Assembly: GCA_030041475.1 (NCBI GenBank)
Contig: JASHNU010000030.1
Span: 1 to 64,000, forward strand
Origin: Candidatus Sulfotelmatobacter sp.
GTDB taxonomy: Bacteria; Acidobacteriota; Terriglobia; Terriglobales; Acidobacteriaceae
DNA length: 64,000 bases
Reading direction: 5' to 3'
The notes under the pieces: model-generated
Told to the model about the DNA's origin: nothing
Seen by the model: only the letters and a program-made list of their open reading frames with translations
Databases searched by the model: none
Position numbers and translations under genes: made by a program
In this document: positions 1 through 9,500 of the stretch, in pieces
Position numbering within the stretch: position 1 is the stretch's first letter
How the letters are laid out: the number at the start of each line of letters is the position of its first letter

Positions 1-1
1 C

Positions 2-1750
2 GCGCAGGCGGCCTATCCGTATTACATGCAGTTCACCAAGGAGGATGATGAGCGCTTCTGGTTCTACAATTCCATGCATTTCCCGGAACCAATGTCCACT
101 TTCGATGTCACAACTGCGGAAGCCGCCTATTGCGCCTTGGGCGCGGCCAACACTAGGGTGCAAAGCTTACCGACGACGCTTGGAATTGACTATCGCATCA
201 TCAACGGGCGGATCTACATCGGCGGTAATGCGGTAACGGATCCAGCCGAAATTGCGCGGCGAACACAAGAATTCCAGCAGCGGGCGTTCTATTACTACGA
301 ACATTGGGAGGAACTATTCGCACAGTGGAAGAACAAGATGTTGGGTCTGATCCGGGTAGCCGAGGCGCTGCCGAAGCTTACCCTGCCCGAGTTCGAGCCC
401 TTGGAACATGTCCGCGGCGGACGCGGTATTGCGTCCAACCACTACCTCCTCGACATTTACCAGAAGACGCTCGAGGGCTATTTCCGAATGTGGCACCATC
501 ATTTCGAGTTTCTGCTGCTCGGTTATGGCGCCTATCTTACTTTCTTCGATTTCTGCAAGAAGGCATTCCCGGAAATCAGTGAACAGACCGTGGCCCGCAT
601 GGTCGCAGGCATGGAAGCGGAAATCTTTCGGCCCGACGACGAACTCCGGCGTCTCGCCAAACGCGCCATCGAACTGGGAGTCGATGACGTGTTCCGCGAG
701 GGCACTGCTCCCGGCGACATCATCCGTTCGCTGGAGCGCTCCAACCCAGGTAGAAAGTGGCTGGAAGAACTGGCCGACTCCCGCGACCCCTGGTTCAACA
801 TCAATGTCGGCGATGGCTTCTACCACTACCATCGCTCCTGGAACGACGACCTCTCTATGCCATTTGCTTCTCTGCCCGGGTACATCGCCAACGTTAAAGC
901 CGGCGAACGCATTGAGCGGCCGATCGAGAAGCTGATGGCTGAACGCCAGCAGCTCATTAGCGCTTACCGCGAGCTGCTAAATAGCGAGGAGGAGCGTGCC
1001 GCCTACGACCAGATGATTCAACTCGCTCACCGCGTGTTTCCTTACGTCGAAGGGCATAAATTCTACTGTGAGCACTGGTACACCAATTTGTTCTTCAACA
1101 AAATCCGGGAGTTCGGGTCGCTTTTGGCCGAACACGGCTTTTTCCCGAACACCGAGGACATTTTTCACCTGACTCACTACGAAGTCGAGGCGGCGATCGT
1201 CGATCTCATGATCTCCTGGTCGAACGGCTCGCCCCCGCGCGGCCCCGCCCGCTGGACGGCGATTGTGAATGAGCGCAAAGCGGCAATTGCAGAATGGGCC
1301 AAGCACGAAACTCCGCCCGCACTGGGACCCGTTCCAGACGTCATTGACGATCCTGCCATTGTCATGCTGTGGGGCATCACGCGTGAGAACCTGGAGGCGT
1401 GGCTGGCAGCAGGCGAGAAGCCGGATTCCAATGAGATCAGGGGATTCGCCGCCTCCAGCGGCATAGTGGATGGCGTGGCCCGGGTGGTGATGTCGGTGGA
1501 AGAGATTGATCGCCTGCGCCGCGGGGATATCCTAGTCTGCCACATTACCAACCCCAGTTGGGCACCGGTTTTTCAAAAGATTGCAGCAGCAGTCTCCGAT
1601 ATCGGCGGCTCCATGAGTCATGCCGCCATCGTCGCACGGGAATACGGCTTGCCTGCAGTCGTGGGAACGGGCTCGGCTACGCAGAAGATCAAAGACGGCC
1701 AGCGCATTCGCGTGGATGGGGGGCGAGGCGTGGTGACGATCCTGCAGTAG
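2..1750 (+). CDS. PEP-synthase-like phosphotransferase, His-domain subunit (hydroxyphenylethanone kinase / phenylphosphate synthase type), 5'-partial
   Basis: This resembles the central and C-terminal part of PEP synthase. The C-terminal swivelling phosphohistidine domain carries GGSMSHAAIVAREYGLP, with the likely phosphorylated His near residue 532 of the visible protein. There is no ATP-grasp domain here; it lies in a separate gene at 2407. This two-subunit split is known from phenylphosphate synthase and from the kinases that phosphorylate the phenol of acetovanillone or 4-hydroxyacetophenone. The frame is open from base 2 with no stop before the first ATG at 26, so the true start probably lies upstream. 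The cytoplasmic role (phosphoryl transfer from ATP to a phenolic hydroxyl) is inferred from family and neighbours. Phenol or another hydroxy-aromatic cannot be excluded as substrate. Confidence 0.8.
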   Translation, partial: AQAAYPYYMQFTKEDDERFWFYNSMHFPEPMSTFDVTTAEAAYCALGAANTRVQSLPTTLGIDYRIINGRIYIGGNAVTDPAEIARRTQEFQQRAFYYYEHWEELFAQWKNKMLGLIRVAEALPKLTLPEFEPLEHVRGGRGIASNHYLLDIYQKTLEGYFRMWHHHFEFLLLGYGAYLTFFDFCKKAFPEISEQTVARMVAGMEAEIFRPDDELRRLAKRAIELGVDDVFREGTAPGDIIRSLERSNPGRKWLEELADSRDPWFNINVGDGFYHYHRSWNDDLSMPFASLPGYIANVKAGERIERPIEKLMAERQQLISAYRELLNSEEERAAYDQMIQLAHRVFPYVEGHKFYCEHWYTNLFFNKIREFGSLLAEHGFFPNTEDIFHLTHYEVEAAIVDLMISWSNGSPPRGPARWTAIVNERKAAIAEWAKHETPPALGPVPDVIDDPAIVMLWGITRENLEAWLAAGEKPDSNEIRGFAASSGIVDGVARVVMSVEEIDRLRRGDILVCHITNPSWAPVFQKIAAAVSDIGGSMSHAAIVAREYGLPAVVGTGSATQKIKDGQRIRVDGGRGVVTILQ

Positions 1751-1851
1751 TGTTCTTTGTGCGTTTCTCTACGTCCGCTGTGACCAACCGGACCTGAGGT
1801 ACAGCGGAGACAGAGTGATGCAGCGCGGCAAAGCCGCACCGGAGGCACATC

Positions 1852-2400
1852 ATGACCACATCAACTATTACAAGAATGACGGCTCCGCCATCCACTGCTT
1901 ACAAGATCGTGGATGTGCCCGAAGCGTATGCGGACGTGATCAAGCGGTACGGCATACCGGGTACATTTGTCGGCTCGTCGGAACAGGAGAGCCCCTGGGT
2001 GCCGTTCGGCCCCAATGCGGCAATCCGCCATCTTCTGTTCGACACCCGCCACAACATTTTCAGCAACATTTTGTGGATCAAGTCCGCCGGCGTCATTGGC
2101 ACACACAAACATCGCGGAACGGTTGTGATGGTTTGCCTCGAGGGGAGTGCCCGCTATCTCGAATACGATTGGGTCGCCGGCCCTGGAGCCTTCATCTATG
2201 AAACTCCCGGACTCGTTCATACTCTGGTGAGCGACCATCCCGATGGCGTCAAGCTGTTCGGTTGGCTGCAAGGTCCGATTGAGTTCTACGATGAGAAGGG
2301 GGCATTCGTGGAAACACTTGATGTGTGGTGGTTCATCAATCACTACGAGAGCTATTGTCGCGAGCACGGCCTTCCGGTCAATAAACAGCTTTACATTTAA
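1852..2400 (+). CDS. Cupin-domain dioxygenase-like protein (2,4'-dihydroxyacetophenone dioxygenase family)
   Basis: A small single-domain cupin of 182 residues. The first cupin motif contains THKHRGTVV, giving a His-x-His metal pair, and a further His follows in ETPGLVHTLV. The overall pattern fits the 2,4'-dihydroxyacetophenone dioxygenase family, non-haem iron enzymes that cleave the side chain of a hydroxyacetophenone. The start is supported by a GGAGG about six bases upstream of the ATG. The gene is inserted between the two kinase subunits, which points to a job on the same aromatic ketone. It could instead be a non-catalytic or sensory cupin: motif similarity alone does not prove dioxygenase activity. 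Confidence 0.75.
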   Translation: MTTSTITRMTAPPSTAYKIVDVPEAYADVIKRYGIPGTFVGSSEQESPWVPFGPNAAIRHLLFDTRHNIFSNILWIKSAGVIGTHKHRGTVVMVCLEGSARYLEYDWVAGPGAFIYETPGLVHTLVSDHPDGVKLFGWLQGPIEFYDEKGAFVETLDVWWFINHYESYCREHGLPVNKQLYI

Positions 2401-2406
2401 TGGTCG

Positions 2407-3456
2407 ATGCATGCCACCGCAAACATCCGCTGGTTCGCCGATATCGCACTTGCCGATCGCGCAGCCGTTGGCGGCAAAGGCGGTTCGTTAGGGGAGCTCA
2501 CGCGGGCCGATATCGCGGTGCCACGGGGTTTTGTCGTAACTACCCACGGATTCGAATGTGTTTTGGCCGGACTGGAAAGGGAGAACTCTATCCGGTCGCG
2601 TGTAGAGGCCCTGTCGCTCCGGGATCTCAAAGGAATCCGACTTCTTTCCGAAGAAATTCGCACGCGCATCAAGAACACCCCTCTGCCGCCAGACCTTTGC
2701 GTGGACATCGTGGCGGCGCATGCGGAGCTCTGCGGTCCGAACCTCAAGTGGCCAGTGGCGGTGCGCTCCTCCGCTACGACTGAGGACTCAGAGGAAGCCA
2801 GCTTCGCTGGACTTCAGGACACCTATCTCTGGGTCGAGGGGCCCGAGGCCGTCCTGAAGTATGTGCGCTCTTGTTGGGCCAGCCTCTACTCGACTCCATC
2901 CCTCTCCTATCGCCGAAAAGACGCCACTCTGGAAAACCGAGTATCGATCGCGGTCGTCGTCCAAAAGATGGTGAATGCGCGCTCAGCCGGAGTGATGTTC
3001 ACGCGGAGCCCACTGACCGGGGACCGCTCCGTAATCGCCGTTGAAGCAACTTGGGGGCTGGGTTCAGCCCTGGTCGGCGGCGAGGTTACACCTGATCGCT
3101 TTGTAATCGCTAAGATCACTGGCGATATCTCCGTGCGAGAAATTTCCGACAAGACCATGCAGCATGTTCCGGCCGAGGGCGGCGGGATCAAGAGAGTCGA
3201 AACCCCGCAAGAACTTCGGAGTGTACCCTCGATCAGCGACACAGAGCTGAATGCTCTGGCGCAAGTTGGCCGCAAGGTTGAACGTCATTATGGGAGACCC
3301 CAGGACATCGAGTGGGCGATTGACCGCTCGGGCGAAATTCTGTTGTTACAGAGCCGCCCCGAGACTGTGTGGTCGGGCAAGGACCAACCTCCGGCTGCGA
3401 AGCCCGCGGAAAACCCGCTTCTGCACGTGATGAACATTTTTGGAGGTCGGCGTTGA
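2407..3456 (+). CDS. PEP/pyruvate-binding (ATP-grasp) subunit of the split phosphotransferase
   Basis: 349 residues matching the N-terminal ATP-binding domain of PEP synthase and pyruvate phosphate dikinase. Visible motifs are GGKGGSLGEL near the N-terminus, VAVRSSATTEDSEEASFAG in the middle, GVMFTRSPLTGDRSVI, and EWAID followed by LLLQSRPETVW near the C-terminus. It lacks the phosphohistidine domain, which the gene at 2-1750 provides, so the two products should form one enzyme: this subunit phosphorylates the His of the other using ATP. It starts six bases after the cupin stop with no clear ribosome-binding site, so translational coupling is likely. Its TGA overlaps the TTG start of the biotin carrier gene. 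Confidence 0.85.
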   Translation: MHATANIRWFADIALADRAAVGGKGGSLGELTRADIAVPRGFVVTTHGFECVLAGLERENSIRSRVEALSLRDLKGIRLLSEEIRTRIKNTPLPPDLCVDIVAAHAELCGPNLKWPVAVRSSATTEDSEEASFAGLQDTYLWVEGPEAVLKYVRSCWASLYSTPSLSYRRKDATLENRVSIAVVVQKMVNARSAGVMFTRSPLTGDRSVIAVEATWGLGSALVGGEVTPDRFVIAKITGDISVREISDKTMQHVPAEGGGIKRVETPQELRSVPSISDTELNALAQVGRKVERHYGRPQDIEWAIDRSGEILLLQSRPETVWSGKDQPPAAKPAENPLLHVMNIFGGRR

Positions 3457-3899
3457 CGCTCACGGCCAAGGACGTGGCCGAAATCATGCGCATCCTCGAG
3501 GAATCGAGCTTCGATGAATTGTCGCTCGAAATGGATGGCGTCAAATTGAAGCTGCAGCGCGGGTCGGCGTTGCGGCAAGCACTCGATCCTCCGCCGGCAC
3601 CATCCCTGCCGCCGAATTCGCCAGAGCCGATACCAGAGTCAGCATCCGAATCTGGTTTGTTAGAAGTCCCTTCTCCTCTGGTCGGAATCTTCTATCTCGC
3701 CCCCAAGCCGGGTGAGCCTCCGTTCGTCGAGTTGGGGTCCAGGGTTGCGGAGGAGACAGTGATCGGAATCATCGAAGTCATGAAGCTGATGAACTCTGTC
3801 CGTTCGGGTGTGAAAGGCGAGGTGGCCGAGATCCTGGTCAAGAACGGTGCGGCGGTCGAGTATGGCGAAGTTCTGATGCGTGTGCGTCCGGAGGCTTGA
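3453..3899 (+). CDS. Biotin carboxyl carrier protein
   Basis: About 148 residues with the layout of AccB: a short helical N-terminal part, a Pro/Glu/Ser-rich linker (roughly 45-70), then a biotinyl domain. The biotinylation motif is EVMKLMNSV, with the acceptor Lys near residue 111. I place the start at a TTG that overlaps the previous stop (TTGA), because a GGAGG lies six bases upstream and the protein then begins directly with the AccB-like helix (TLTAKDVAEIMRILEE). It sits between the kinase genes and a carboxyltransferase, so it probably carries CO2 for a dedicated ketone or acyl carboxylase rather than for acetyl-CoA carboxylase. No biotin carboxylase gene is in the window. Confidence 0.85.
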   Translation: MTLTAKDVAEIMRILEESSFDELSLEMDGVKLKLQRGSALRQALDPPPAPSLPPNSPEPIPESASESGLLEVPSPLVGIFYLAPKPGEPPFVELGSRVAEETVIGIIEVMKLMNSVRSGVKGEVAEILVKNGAAVEYGEVLMRVRPEA

Positions 3900-3902
3900 A
3901 CA

Positions 3903-5390
3903 GTGGCGAATATTCAAATCGTTGAGACCTCACTTCGCGACGGCAATCAGAGCCTTTGGGCGGCACTTGGCGTTGACACCGCGAGGACTCTTAGCATCGC
4001 GCCGGTCATGGACCGCGTGGGTTTTAAGGCCATTGACTTTACTACGTCCACGCACATGGGCGTTGCCATTCGCTACAAGAAGGAAGACCCCTGGGAGCGG
4101 ATTCGACTGATGGCGAAGGCCACTCCGAATACGGCGCTGCAATTTCTCTCGACAGGCTTTCGCTTTATTTCCTGGGAAACAGCCAGCCCCGAATTCATGA
4201 AGCTGGCGTTCGCGACCTTGGTAAGAAACGGGATTCGCCGCTTCGCGCTTGCGGATCCGATGAACAATGCTGACTCCAACATCGCTTGTGCACGCATGAT
4301 CAAGGAGATTGGCGGCGAGTATGTCGTGGCTGCTTTGGTGTTTACGGTAAGCCCTATCCACGATGACTCGCACTACATAGAACGTGCCCGCAAACTTGCC
4401 GCGAGTCCGGACGTGGATGCCATTTATATCAAGGACCCTGGCGGCCTTCTGACGCCGCTGCGCGCACGCGTCATGATTCCGGCTGTCAAGGCGGTGATTG
4501 GAGACAAGCCTTTGGAGCTCCATTCGCATTGCACGATCGGTCTGGGCGAGTTGGTCTACATGGATGCACCGGAGTGGGGCGTAAGCACGCTGCAGTGCGC
4601 CTCGGGTGCCGCGAGTGATGGAATATCCAATCCACCCGCCGAGCGCGTGGTTGCCAATCTGCGCGAACTCGGGCACGAGATCGACATCGACGATGAAGCT
4701 TTGGCCGAAGTTGGCCGCTATTTTACCCGTTTGGCGGAAGCGGAGGGACTTCCCGTAGGGCGGCCCCAGGCTTTTGACGCCGCATACTACCATCACCAGT
4801 TGCCGGGGGGTATGACGGGCACTATGCGGCGGCACCTGGCGGAAGGCAGGCTGGCGCACCTGGAGGGAGCCGTCGTCGAAGAATTAGGCCGAGTGCGCCA
4901 GGAGTTAGGCTGGCCGATCGTGATGACTCCTTTCTCGCAGATGCTGTTGACCCAAGCGGTAATGAACGTTACCGGCAAGGAGCGGTACGCAGTCGTGCCG
5001 GACGAAGTGATTCGCTATGCCTTGGGGCGATTCGGAAAACCCAACCTGCCGATGGCGCCAGAGGTGATGGATCGCATTGATTCGATGCCGCGCACTCGCG
5101 AGCTTCGTCAAGAGCCGGTCATGCCGCCGCTTGCCGAGTTGCGCAAGCGAATCGGGCCGGAACTCTGCGACGAGGAGTTCCTGCTTCGCGCCACTATGCC
5201 GGCCGAACAGGTCGACGCCATGAAAGCCGCGGGGCCAGCTCCGCAGACTTACAATCCTGACGTCGCCCCGGTGATCAACTTACTTCGCCAACTCGCGAAG
5301 CACCGCGACATTGCGTGCCTATCGGTGGACAAGCCCGGTTTTAGGCTGGACTTGAAGGGCCGTCCAGAGCGGTTCAAGGCGACAGTATGA
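3903..5390 (+). CDS. Biotin-dependent carboxyltransferase (HMGL-like / pyruvate carboxylase B-type)
   Basis: 495 residues with the TIM-barrel carboxyltransferase fold. ETSLRDGNQSLW at the N-terminus matches the RDxxQS signature of pyruvate carboxylase and transcarboxylase 5S subunits. The metal-binding LHSHCTIGLG appears near residue 203, and YIKDPGGLLTP near 178 supplies the conserved Lys. A conserved C-terminal carboxyltransferase domain follows. The GTG start is preceded by GGAGG about nine bases upstream. There is no fused biotin domain; the preceding gene supplies the carrier. In this context the likely acceptor is a phosphorylated hydroxyphenyl ketone (inference); pyruvate or an acyl-CoA are the alternatives. 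Confidence 0.85.
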   Translation: MANIQIVETSLRDGNQSLWAALGVDTARTLSIAPVMDRVGFKAIDFTTSTHMGVAIRYKKEDPWERIRLMAKATPNTALQFLSTGFRFISWETASPEFMKLAFATLVRNGIRRFALADPMNNADSNIACARMIKEIGGEYVVAALVFTVSPIHDDSHYIERARKLAASPDVDAIYIKDPGGLLTPLRARVMIPAVKAVIGDKPLELHSHCTIGLGELVYMDAPEWGVSTLQCASGAASDGISNPPAERVVANLRELGHEIDIDDEALAEVGRYFTRLAEAEGLPVGRPQAFDAAYYHHQLPGGMTGTMRRHLAEGRLAHLEGAVVEELGRVRQELGWPIVMTPFSQMLLTQAVMNVTGKERYAVVPDEVIRYALGRFGKPNLPMAPEVMDRIDSMPRTRELRQEPVMPPLAELRKRIGPELCDEEFLLRATMPAEQVDAMKAAGPAPQTYNPDVAPVINLLRQLAKHRDIACLSVDKPGFRLDLKGRPERFKATV

Positions 5391-6250
5391 AACCCAAGTC
5401 GCGAAGTGGCAGGGATGGGTGCCTCAGACCTGTCGAGGGCCTGTTATTCGACCTCGATGGGACGTTGGTCCTCAGTGACCGTTCCTTCAGCGGCTATCTG
5501 GTACTGCCAGGAGCTGTAGAGCTGCTGAACAACCTGAAGACACGCGGCGTCCCCTTTGTTGTGCTCACAAACGGAACGCACTACCCCTCGTCAGTACAAG
5601 CACCTAAGCTGCGAGCCGTTGGCTTGCCGATCTGTGATGATGCTTTACTAACGCCTTCGAGCGTGGCAGCCGACCTGATGCCCGGCCATGGCGTTCGGAG
5701 AGCTTTAGTGTTGGGAACCCCCGGCGTCGGGCACCCTCTGGCGCAGGCCGGGATCCAGACTGTTTTCACTGGTGACGATGGCGCTGAGCAGGTCGATGCA
5801 GTCTATATCGGGTGGCACCCCGACTGCGGCATGAAAGATATTGAGGCAGCCGCGAAAGCCATCTGGAACGGCGCGGAGCTCTATGTGGCTTCCGACGTGC
5901 CCTTTTTCGCCACGGCTGGCGGCAAGAGCATGGGCTACTCCTACGCGATCTCGGCGGCAGTACGTCGCATCACTCGCGCGCCGATGATTCTCACCGGGAA
6001 ACCCTCTCTTCACGCGCTGCGGTTAGTAGCGAAGAGACTCGGCATTCCCATGAGCCGCGTAGGAGTAGTCGGAGACGATCCTCTGGTGGAAATGATCATG
6101 GCCCGGCGCGGTGGCGCCGTCGGGTTCGGGGTGACAACCGGTATCAGCAATGCTCGCGATTGGGCGAAGCAGCCGGCGGGCAGGAAGCCACACCGCATCC
6201 TGCGAAGCTTGGGAGAGTTGCTGGATGTGCCGGGAATCCGAGATCGCTGA
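5387..6250 (+). CDS. HAD-superfamily hydrolase, NagD/phenylphosphatase-like
   Basis: 287 residues. Motif I is LLFDLDGTLV near residue 21 and motif II is VVLTNGTHYP near 59. The layout fits the NagD/4-nitrophenylphosphatase group with a cap domain. A late GVVGDDPLVEM gives the metal-binding acidic pair. Its ATG overlaps the carboxyltransferase stop (ATGA), so it belongs to the same operon. In the Hpe/Acv type of pathway a phosphatase removes the phosphate installed by the kinase after carboxylation, and this gene is the natural candidate. Generic sugar-phosphate or nucleotide phosphatase activity is also possible. Confidence 0.8.
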   Translation: MKPKSRSGRDGCLRPVEGLLFDLDGTLVLSDRSFSGYLVLPGAVELLNNLKTRGVPFVVLTNGTHYPSSVQAPKLRAVGLPICDDALLTPSSVAADLMPGHGVRRALVLGTPGVGHPLAQAGIQTVFTGDDGAEQVDAVYIGWHPDCGMKDIEAAAKAIWNGAELYVASDVPFFATAGGKSMGYSYAISAAVRRITRAPMILTGKPSLHALRLVAKRLGIPMSRVGVVGDDPLVEMIMARRGGAVGFGVTTGISNARDWAKQPAGRKPHRILRSLGELLDVPGIRDR

Positions 6251-6343
6251 TTGCATACAGTACCCTTTAGGTAACCCACCTAAGTCCAAGCAGAACGAGA
6301 AAGAAGCGAGGAAAGAGGTCAATTCCTGTATACATTTTTCTGT

Positions 6344-6372
6344 TGACAGTATGCATTCGACCATAGTAATGA
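6344..6372 (+). promoter_or_regulatory. Candidate sigma-70 promoter for the TonB-receptor gene
   Basis: A perfect TTGACA is followed after 17 bases by TAATGA, about 165 bases before the receptor start at 6537. A palindromic TGTATACA lies just upstream at 6328-6335. The rest of the 286-base gap shows no gene. Assigned by eye only. Confidence 0.4.
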
Positions 6373-6536
6373 TCTTCGGGACTTTTGTGGGAAGTCTCTA
6401 TTTTTGGGGAATCTAAGTACTGGCAAGTTTCTCACCTGCGAACTCATACCAGTGGACTGTTGGCTGCGACACCTAGTCGCTGTCTGGGCCGTCTCTGCTC
6501 GAGCCGTGGAAAGGATTCGCTTAGGAAGGGGATCTT

Positions 6537-9500
6537 ATGAGAACGCGCTTGTTGGGTGTTGCCCTTTGCCTGCTTGGTGTAGCGGTATCTTCTGCCCCCT
6601 TGGCTGTCGCTCAGGCTGCCCTTAGCTTCGCTCAACTGAATGGCACGGTCGTAGATCCCGGAGGACGAGCGGTGGTTCGCGCGCAGGTGGTCGTGCATGA
6701 TCCCGACACCGGCCAAAGCTTTCAGGCAACCACCAACGATGCAGGATTTTTCGTGGTGCCGAACCTTACTCCCGGAAACTATGAACTGACGGTCAGCGCG
6801 ACCGGCTTCGCCCGGTACAGGCAGACTGGCATTGTCCTGACCGTGGGCCAAGTTGCCACGGTGAACCCCGCTCTGAAGGTGGCCTCAGTTTCTGAGGAAG
6901 TCACAGTAACCACGGAAGCCCCTCTGGTCGAGCCGACGAAAACGGAGATTAGCCAGGTTGTGGAAAGCCAGCAGGTTGAGTCCTTGCCCACCAGCAGTCG
7001 CGTGTTCACGGACTTCGCTCTTCTCACTCCCGGCGTGGCTACGAGCCGTACCAGCCTGGGCACGACCTTCACCGAGTTTGAGGTAACGCAGATTTCGTTT
7101 GGCGGCATGCGCTCATTCAGCAATGAGATCACCGTGGACGGAGCCGACTTCGTCAACGCCGCCAGCGGCATTCAGCGCGCCACGCCTCCCCAGGAATCCG
7201 TTCAGGAGTTCCGCGTAGTGAACAACAGCTTTGGCGCGGAATATGGCCGTGCGATGGGAGGAATCGTCAACATCGTCACCAAATCCGGCACGAACAAATT
7301 GCACGGTTCGATCTACGAATTTTTTCAAAATAGCGGGGCCGACGCGCACTCGCCCCTGCAACCTCCGCCGCTGCCGCACGCGCTCAGGCAGAATCAGTTT
7401 GGAGGCGCGGTCGGTGGTCCGATTGTCAAAGACAAGACTTTCTTCTTTCTGAACTACGAAGGCAAGCGCAGTGCGCAGTCGCCGGTGTATCCACCGGATC
7501 TAGTCAACAACATTTTGCTGATCGACCAGGCCAAGGCGGTGATGGGGTTGGCGCCCGAGGCATGTCTTGGCTCGGTTAGCACCTGTCTTCCCAATTTTGC
7601 CGGCAATCCCGCCAACATCACTCAGGGCCAAGCCTTTGGGTTCCTCGATGGTTTTCTAAAAACCGCCAACAACGATTTCGGCTTCGCTCGTCTTGACCAT
7701 CAGCTGACCACGAACAATCGCCTGGCTTTTCGCTACAACGTGGAGGATAGCCGCTCGACGAACCAACTGGTGGGGAATACGCTCGATGGCGGCGGGGTCG
7801 GTGTACCCAGCGGCGGCCGGAATCTTTTTATTCGCGATCAGGCCGTTGTCGCCACGGTAAACTCGTTGTTGAAACCCAATCTGGTCAACACCGTGCTCGC
7901 CCAATACACTCGGCGGCACTACAACTTTCCCGGCGCTACGGGCCAACCGGACTTCAGCATCCTAAACGATCTTGAACTGGGCCACAATTTCGGAACGAAC
8001 GACCGGTTGTACGAGACTCGAGCGCAGCTCTCCGAGTCCATCTCCTGGGTAAAAAGCAATCACCTGGCGAAATTTGGGGCGGATGGTAACTGGCTGACGA
8101 GCCTGGAGAATTTTCCCGGGTTCATGCCCACCCGTCTGCTGATACCGTCGGCCGGACCGAATCCCAGCAGCTGCCTATGGGATTTTGCGCAGTACTTCAA
8201 CTCAAACGGGGGCGGCAACTACCCAATACCGGCCAACGCCGCTGCCTTGGCCCTTGGTTGCCCGGTTACCGCAGACGACGGTGTCGTGTTTATGTATGCG
8301 GGCACGCCGCTACCAACCGATCCTACCGCCTGCAGCGGCAATGCCTCCGGCCCAACCCCCTGCATTCCGACCGTCACCACGGCCAATCCGCTTAACGGCA
8401 GCGGATTCCCCAACTCGACTTGGGCCGACGCGTACAATCCCTCGCTATTTAACGGCTTCAGCCGCGATATTAACCACGGATACTGGGGCGTCTTTGCCCA
8501 GGATCAATGGAAACTGAGTCCGAAGCTAACTTTGAATTATGGCCTGCGCTGGGACTACGAAACTGGTCTGTCGGCATTCGTCAACAATGACTACAACGAG
8601 TGGCAGCCGCGGGTTGGGCTTGCCTACGCTCCCACCAGCACCACAGTTATTCGCGCGGGATACGGGATTTTCTTTGACCGGCAAAATCTGACTTTCTTCT
8701 TCGTGCCCAACACACAGAAGATAGTGGCTGGCTATCAATGCGGCAATCAGGCGCCCTCCGGCATCGCAGCCGCCTGCAGCGCCCTCGGAGTCCAGCCTCA
8801 GGTATTTCCAAACATCATGTCGAATCTGGGCCAGGCCGGGCAGGGCTACCAGCTGCTGGCAGACCCGCCATCGCCCGGTCCACCCGGATCCCCCTGTGCT
8901 GGCGTTCCGGAGGCGCCTTGTCTCGCAGCCAAGATCATACAATCCGGGGCCTATAATACGGCCTTTCCCTCCGTAGAAATGGCAGGCACCTGCTTTACAA
9001 CCGGCGCTTGCGGCATTGGCGAGGGTGGTATGGACCATAACGCCCGCGCTCCTTACGCCGAGCAGGGTAGTTTGGAGATTGAGCATCAGCTCGGTCGCGG
9101 CTTCGCGTTTAATCTCAGCTATCTGTTCGTCGAGGCCCACAAGTTGGTTCGCGGGAACAACCTCAATATCCCCTGCCCGGCCGGCACCACCAAGTCGGCC
9201 GTCACCGACCCGCTGCCGGAATGGGTACCCGGTTGGCTCAATGCCGATGGCACACTTTCGCCGTGCACTGGGACGCCAACGCTTGGAACAGGCGCGATTG
9301 CCGGGCTAGGGCCCTTCTTCGGAGGCGCCCTCGGCTCAGGGCTGCGAACCATCAGCTCGGGGCTCGAAGATTACAATAACGACGTCGCCAACGCGATTTA
9401 TCATGGCGGAACGCTGACGGTACTGAAGCGGGGAAAGAATTTCAACTTGACGGCCAACTACACCTACTCCCACACCATCGACAACGGCAACTTCACCACT

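Noticed and set aside
2407-3456. True PEP synthase or pyruvate phosphate dikinase
   Set aside because: The enzyme is split in two genes with a cupin between them and sits beside biotin carboxylase and phosphatase genes; the PEP-binding C-terminal barrel of PEP synthase is not recognisable.
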